Shown in pieces: positions 51,331 through 53,867 of a DNA stretch of 53,867 bases. This stretch comes from Streptomyces sp. NRRL S-340. GTDB lineage: Bacteria > Actinomycetota > Actinomycetes > Streptomycetales > Streptomycetaceae. The stretch is taken from assembly GCF_000720185.1 (NCBI RefSeq), contig NZ_JOIY01000051.1, positions 1 through 53,867 on the forward strand. Direction: 5' to 3'. Every line of letters begins with the position of its first letter. Positions within the stretch are counted from its first letter, which is position 1. The translations under genes and the position numbers were made by a program. The notes beneath the pieces are model-generated. The model worked only from the letters and a program-made list of their open reading frames with translations. It had not been told where the DNA came from and did not search any database.

Positions 51331-52203
51331 GTGACGGTGGTGGCCGGCTGGGAGTGGGACGACACGCTGTTCGCGGGGACCGCCGCGTACTACCGGCGCG
51401 GGAGGCTTCCCTACGCCCCCGGGCTGGCGGACGTGCTCGCCGGGGCACTGGAACCGGACGGGCGCGGGCGCCTCCTCGACGTGGGATGCGGACCGGGAAC
51501 CCTCGCCCTGGACCTGGCGCCCCTGTTCGGCGAGATCGTCGGCGTGGACCCGGACCGCGGGATGATCGCCGAGGCCGCGCGGGTGGCCGGTGAGCGGGGC
51601 GTGGGCGGGAAGGCGCGGTGGGTGCGGGCCCGGGCCGAGGAACTGCCGGCGGGACTCGGGACGTTCACCGTCGCCGCCTTCGGCCAGTCCTTCCACTGGA
51701 TGGACCGCGATCTGGTGGCGGCGACCGTCCGTACGATGCTCCGCCCCGGCGGGGCCCTGGTGCACATCTCGGACCTGAAGACGGAGACCCTCACCGCGGT
51801 CGGTCTGCCGCACCCCGCCGTCCCCTACGCGGCGATCGAGCAGCTGGTCAGGGACTACCTGGGGCCGGTCCGGCGGGCGGGCAGGGGGACGCTGCCGCAG
51901 GGAACGCCCGGCGGTGAGGCGGCGGTGCTCGCACGGGCCGGGTTCGGCGGTCCCGACCGCCATGTCGTCAGCGGCGGGCAGGCGCTGGAACGCGCTGACG
52001 ACGACGTCGTCGCCTGGGTGTTCTCGATGTCGTTCTCGGCCCCGCACCTGTTCGGCCCGCGCCGCGAGGACTTCGAGGCGGAGCTGCGCGGGCTGCTCCG
52101 GAAAGCCTCCCCGTCAGGACGGTTCTCCGAACGCCGGCCGAGCACGGAGGTCTTCGTCTGGAGGAGGGATCCGATCGCCCCGGCGCCTCGCCCCGTGCTG
52201 TGA
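51331..52203 (+). CDS. SAM-dependent methyltransferase, class I
   Basis: A 290-residue methyltransferase of the UbiE/type-11 kind. Motif I is LLDVGCGPGTLALDL with the SAM loop at residues 51-56, the acidic residue ending strand 2 is in VGVDPDRGM, and FGQSFHWMDRD near 126 is the motif-IV region, followed by MLRPGGALV. The GTG at 51331 has GGAGG 6 nt upstream. The start VTVVAGWEWDDTLFAGTAAY fits the family. The substrate is unknown and no biosynthetic cluster surrounds it. Confidence 0.9.
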   Translation: MTVVAGWEWDDTLFAGTAAYYRRGRLPYAPGLADVLAGALEPDGRGRLLDVGCGPGTLALDLAPLFGEIVGVDPDRGMIAEAARVAGERGVGGKARWVRARAEELPAGLGTFTVAAFGQSFHWMDRDLVAATVRTMLRPGGALVHISDLKTETLTAVGLPHPAVPYAAIEQLVRDYLGPVRRAGRGTLPQGTPGGEAAVLARAGFGGPDRHVVSGGQALERADDDVVAWVFSMSFSAPHLFGPRREDFEAELRGLLRKASPSGRFSERRPSTEVFVWRRDPIAPAPRPVL

Positions 52204-52353
52204 CCGGCGGGTCGTCCGAGCGGGAACCGCACGGCCGGGCGGGCCGGTGCCCCGCCCGCAGGCGCGCCGCCGGCATCTGCGGGCCGCGCCGGTGCGCGGG
52301 TGTCCACGGGCCCGGGAGGAACGGTTCGCTTCCGCCTGCACGCGCCCGAGCGG

Positions 52354-52704
52354 TCAGCCGGAACCGGGGCCGGGGCTTTCGGGTGCTTCGTGCGCGGCGC
52401 GGCGGTACTCGGCGTTGATGCGCTGAGCCTCCTCGAGCTGGTCCTCGAGGATGATGATGCGGCACGCGGCCTCGATGGGGGTTCCCCGGTCGACGAGCTC
52501 GCGGGCGCGGGCGGCGATCCGCAGCTGGTAGCGGGAGTACCGGCGATGCCCGCCCTCCGAGCGCAGGGGGGTGATGAGACGGGCCTCACCGATGGCTCGC
52601 AGGAAGCCAGGGGTGGTGCCGAGCATTTCGGCGGCCCGGCCCATGGTGTAGGCGGGGTAGTCGTCGTCGTCCAGACGATTGCTGAGCGGAGTATCTGCTG
52701 CCAT
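52354..52704 (-). CDS. MerR-family transcriptional regulator
   Basis: A 116-residue regulator. The MerR winged helix is YTMGRAAEMLGTTPGFLRAI at about residues 18-37 and ITPLRSEGGHRRYSRYQL at 44-61. A C-terminal coiled coil (RIIILEDQLEEAQRINAEYR) would form the dimer; there is no effector domain. GAGG lies 5-6 nt before the ATG at 52704. The frame stays open upstream to an ATG at 52794, which would add 30 mostly hydrophobic residues, but the MAADTPLSN start fits the family better. A long structured leader precedes it. The 150 bp downstream hold no gene. Confidence 0.88.
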   Translation of the reverse strand: MAADTPLSNRLDDDDYPAYTMGRAAEMLGTTPGFLRAIGEARLITPLRSEGGHRRYSRYQLRIAARARELVDRGTPIEAACRIIILEDQLEEAQRINAEYRRAAHEAPESPGPGSG

Positions 52705-52705
52705 G

Positions 52706-52780
52706 TCACCTCGTTGTACAACGCGTCGAGGGGCCCTGGTGCCGTACAGCACCAGGGCCCCGAAGGAAATGAAACACCAT
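52706..52780 (-). CDS. Possible 24-residue upstream ORF (leader peptide)
   Basis: An ATG at 52780, with GAGGG 7 nt upstream, opens a 24-codon frame reading [20 protein letters not shown] and ending CTTR-stop. The TGA ends one base before the MerR ATG, so ribosomes finishing it would be positioned to start merR. A 13-bp hairpin lies inside the frame, the layout of a translational attenuator. It is only a candidate: the codon bias is not informative at this length, and the same bases are open in the merR frame. Confidence 0.4.
   Translation of the reverse strand: MVFHFLRGPGAVRHQGPSTRCTTR
52730..52761 (-). promoter_or_regulatory. Long hairpin in the MerR leader
   Basis: GGGGCCCTGGTGC (52730-52742) pairs perfectly with GCACCAGGGCCCC (52749-52761) around a CGTACA loop. 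The 13-bp stem ends 25 nt before the MerR ATG, inside the putative leader ORF. There is no following T-run on the minus strand. It could act as an attenuator or translational switch rather than as a simple terminator. Confidence 0.65.
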
Positions 52781-53050
52781 CTGCCGGCCCTCATGCTCGG
52801 CCGACCTTCTGTTTCCGCTACCCGGCCCGGCTAGGGGCGGGGTGCGGGGATCGCGGCTGCGTGACCGGGGACCACCATCCAATCCGGGGTCTTGCGGTAC
52901 CCGGGCCGAGAACTGCTCGGGCCGGGCGATCCTGATGGCGTCTGCTCCTCCGTCCTTTCTCCGAACCGACCACTTGCGAACGGGTACTGCGCTACTGCTC
53001 CCCGGCAGTTCGTGTCTGCCGGCTCTCACTGGACCGTCTCAACGAGAAAA

Positions 53051-53079
53051 AGGCTAACTGCGTGAGAGGCCGATGTCTA
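53051..53079 (-). promoter_or_regulatory. Housekeeping-type promoter for the MerR leader
   Basis: On the minus strand TAGACA (53079-53074) and TAGCCT (53056-53051) are separated by exactly 17 nt. They differ from TTGACA and the typical Streptomyces -10 TAGNNT by one base or none. Transcription would start near 53044, leaving a leader of about 340 nt before merR. Confidence 0.65.
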
Positions 53080-53189
53080 CTCTGGCAAGAGCAGATTTTC
53101 TCGCCCGGGATCCGCAGCTCTCCGGTGACCCGCGACGAAGGGGCGGATGAGGGGCGGATGCGGGGCGGCGCGGGGGGCGATACGACGAC

Positions 53190-53223
53190 GAGGGCCCTGC
53201 CGACGCGTGTCGGCAGGGCCCTC
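53190..53223 (-). terminator. Terminator after the CBS gene
   Basis: A perfect 15-bp stem, GAGGGCCCTGCCGAC with GTCGGCAGGGCCCTC, closes on a GCGT loop. It lies 54 bp downstream of the CBS stop and separates the helicase-CBS unit from the merR promoter. Confidence 0.9.
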
Positions 53224-53276
53224 ATCAGGTGTTCGCGGCGGTCTTCCGCCTGTCTTCGCGCTCCGGGCGGGGTGGA

Positions 53277-53552
53277 TCAGCCGGTGGGGGCGAGGACGTC
53301 CCGCAGACGGATCCGGTCCGTGTACGCGGGGCTGCCGCGGAGAACGGCGAGCCGGGCCAGGGTGATCAGGCCCGTGCTCCGGTCGTCGCCGTCGCACAGG
53401 ACGAGGTGATCGACACGGGCGCCCGCCATGAGGGACAGCGCCACCTCGACCGTCATGTCGTCACTGACCCGGGGCCCGGACGGGCCCCTGCCGCCGGGCA
53501 CGGCCTGGGGGGAGCCGTCCGCTGCCTGGTACTGCGGCTGAACTGTCGTCAC
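53277..53552 (-). CDS. Small CBS-domain protein
   Basis: A 91-residue protein with about one CBS motif: DDMTVEVALSLMAGARVDHL near residues 31-50, then LVLCDGDDRSTGLITLARL. CBS motifs usually work as pairs binding adenine nucleotides; a single motif implies a homodimer. GGAGG lies 5-6 nt before the GTG at 53552. It follows the helicase gene by 40 bp on the same strand and is probably co-transcribed with it, perhaps linking helicase expression or activity to energy state. That last point is inference. Confidence 0.85.
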   Translation of the reverse strand: MTTVQPQYQAADGSPQAVPGGRGPSGPRVSDDMTVEVALSLMAGARVDHLVLCDGDDRSTGLITLARLAVLRGSPAYTDRIRLRDVLAPTG

Positions 53553-53592
53553 AGGTGCCTCCTGCCGGAAGGAACGGGCTGGTGATCAGGGC

Positions 53593-53867
53593 TTACGCGG
53601 CCGAGCCGAGGCCGGCCCGCCGTGGGGCGCCGCGGCGCGCGGCCTCGCCCGCGGGCCGGCCCTGTCCTGCGCGCCCCCGGGAGCCCCGGCGGCCACGGGC
53701 CGGGGAAGACGCGCCGCGCGGACGTTCCCTCTCCGGTTCGGTGATGGTGACGGGGGTGCCGGTGGGGATGCGGGCGCCGGTGATGCGGTGGAGTTCGGTG
53801 TCGCCTGCGCGGACGGGGGTGATGTGGGGGGTGATGCCGGCGGTGGTCATGAGGCGGTTGATGTCGC
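53593..53867 (-). CDS. DEAD/DEAH-box RNA helicase, C-terminal fragment (5' end outside window)
   Basis: The last 90 or so codons of a gene that runs off the window. The readable start DINRLMTTAGITPHITPVRA, with ELHRITGARIPTGTPVTITE, matches the segment just after the helicase core in streptomycete RhlE/DeaD-like RNA helicases. It is followed by their basic Arg/Gly/Pro-rich RNA-binding tail (SSPARGRRGSRGRAGQGRP). The ATG at 53850 is internal, not a start. Such helicases are often cold-induced. The identification rests on the tail only, because no catalytic motif is in the window. Confidence 0.75.
   Translation of the reverse strand, partial: DINRLMTTAGITPHITPVRAGDTELHRITGARIPTGTPVTITEPERERPRGASSPARGRRGSRGRAGQGRPAGEAARRGAPRRAGLGSAA

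Larger units (their letters stand above)
52781..53276 (-). other. MerR leader and CBS downstream region
   Basis: From 53050 to 52781 lies the inferred untranslated leader of merR. It includes a CCGGCAG/CTGCCGG hairpin at 53002-53022 and a strong but unused Shine-Dalgarno-like GGACGGAGGAG near 52944-52956 that is not followed by a normal start codon. From 53080 to 53276 lie the terminator of the CBS gene and a short G-rich stretch. No convincing protein gene is present in these 496 bp. Confidence 0.55.

Noticed and set aside
52706..53029. A longer minus-strand ORF through the merR leader
   Set aside because: Arg/Pro/Gly-rich translation without a good start. Only the last 24 codons, with their own ribosome-binding site, are kept as a candidate leader peptide.

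Overview
The window is about 54 kb of very GC-rich, strongly third-position-GC-biased actinobacterial DNA, almost certainly from Streptomyces. Diagnostic markers are bldN with its anti-sigma gene rsbN, bdtA, the rex-hemA-hemC-hemD operon, a class I lysyl-tRNA synthetase, DUF397/DUF5753 regulator pairs and frequent GTG/TTG starts. It reads as chromosomal core and near-core sequence. I see no integrase, transposase, phage module, CRISPR array or tRNA gene.

Layout. 1-95: 3' end of a 5S rRNA and its terminator, the tail of an rrn operon. 128-8285: HAD hydrolase, membrane protein, MFS transporter, AcuC-like deacetylase, phosphatase-like protein, BdtA, the 32-residue ribosomal protein bS22, an epimerase-like protein and an acyltransferase. 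8368-10672: rsbN and bldN, the developmental ECF sigma/anti-sigma pair, with a sigma-BldN-type promoter before rsbN and a BldD-like box before bldN. 11192-12680: a SerB-like HAD phosphatase and a glutaredoxin-like protein, divergent. 13009-18234: the redox-controlled haem operon rex-hemA-hemC-hemD, joined by 4-bp overlaps and preceded by a Rex operator. 18316-21371: an XRE/DUF397/ATPase regulatory triad and a winged-helix protein. 21390-24223: a VOC protein, a divergent WYL regulator with a repetitive tail, and hemB.

24187-26940: two lipoproteins and a membrane-anchored XRE protein. 27229-30953: divergent argS and class I lysS. 31023-34429: a DUF2637 membrane protein with two DUF3558 lipoproteins. 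34635-40222: RtcB RNA ligase, a phosphatase-acetyltransferase fusion, a small membrane protein, an SDR, a YnfA protein and an MFS exporter. 40793-44905: a flavin monooxygenase/FMN reductase operon and an MprAB-like two-component system. 45088-50850: a Ser/Thr kinase with a ricin-type lectin domain, an MprF/LysX-like membrane protein and two envelope proteins. 51331-53867: a methyltransferase, a MerR regulator with a long structured leader, a CBS protein and the C-terminus of a DEAD-box helicase that runs off the end.

How it works together. Haem synthesis from glutamyl-tRNA (hemA, hemB, hemC, hemD) lies close together, and Rex ties the hemACD part to the NADH/NAD+ ratio. bldN/rsbN/bdtA tie the neighbourhood to aerial development. 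The second half is rich in envelope and signalling genes. The least explained items are the roughly 340-nt leader with a hairpin and possible upstream ORF before the MerR gene, a palindrome shared by the MprF-like gene and its neighbour, a 12-residue tandem repeat in the WYL regulator, and several clusters of intergenic repeats.
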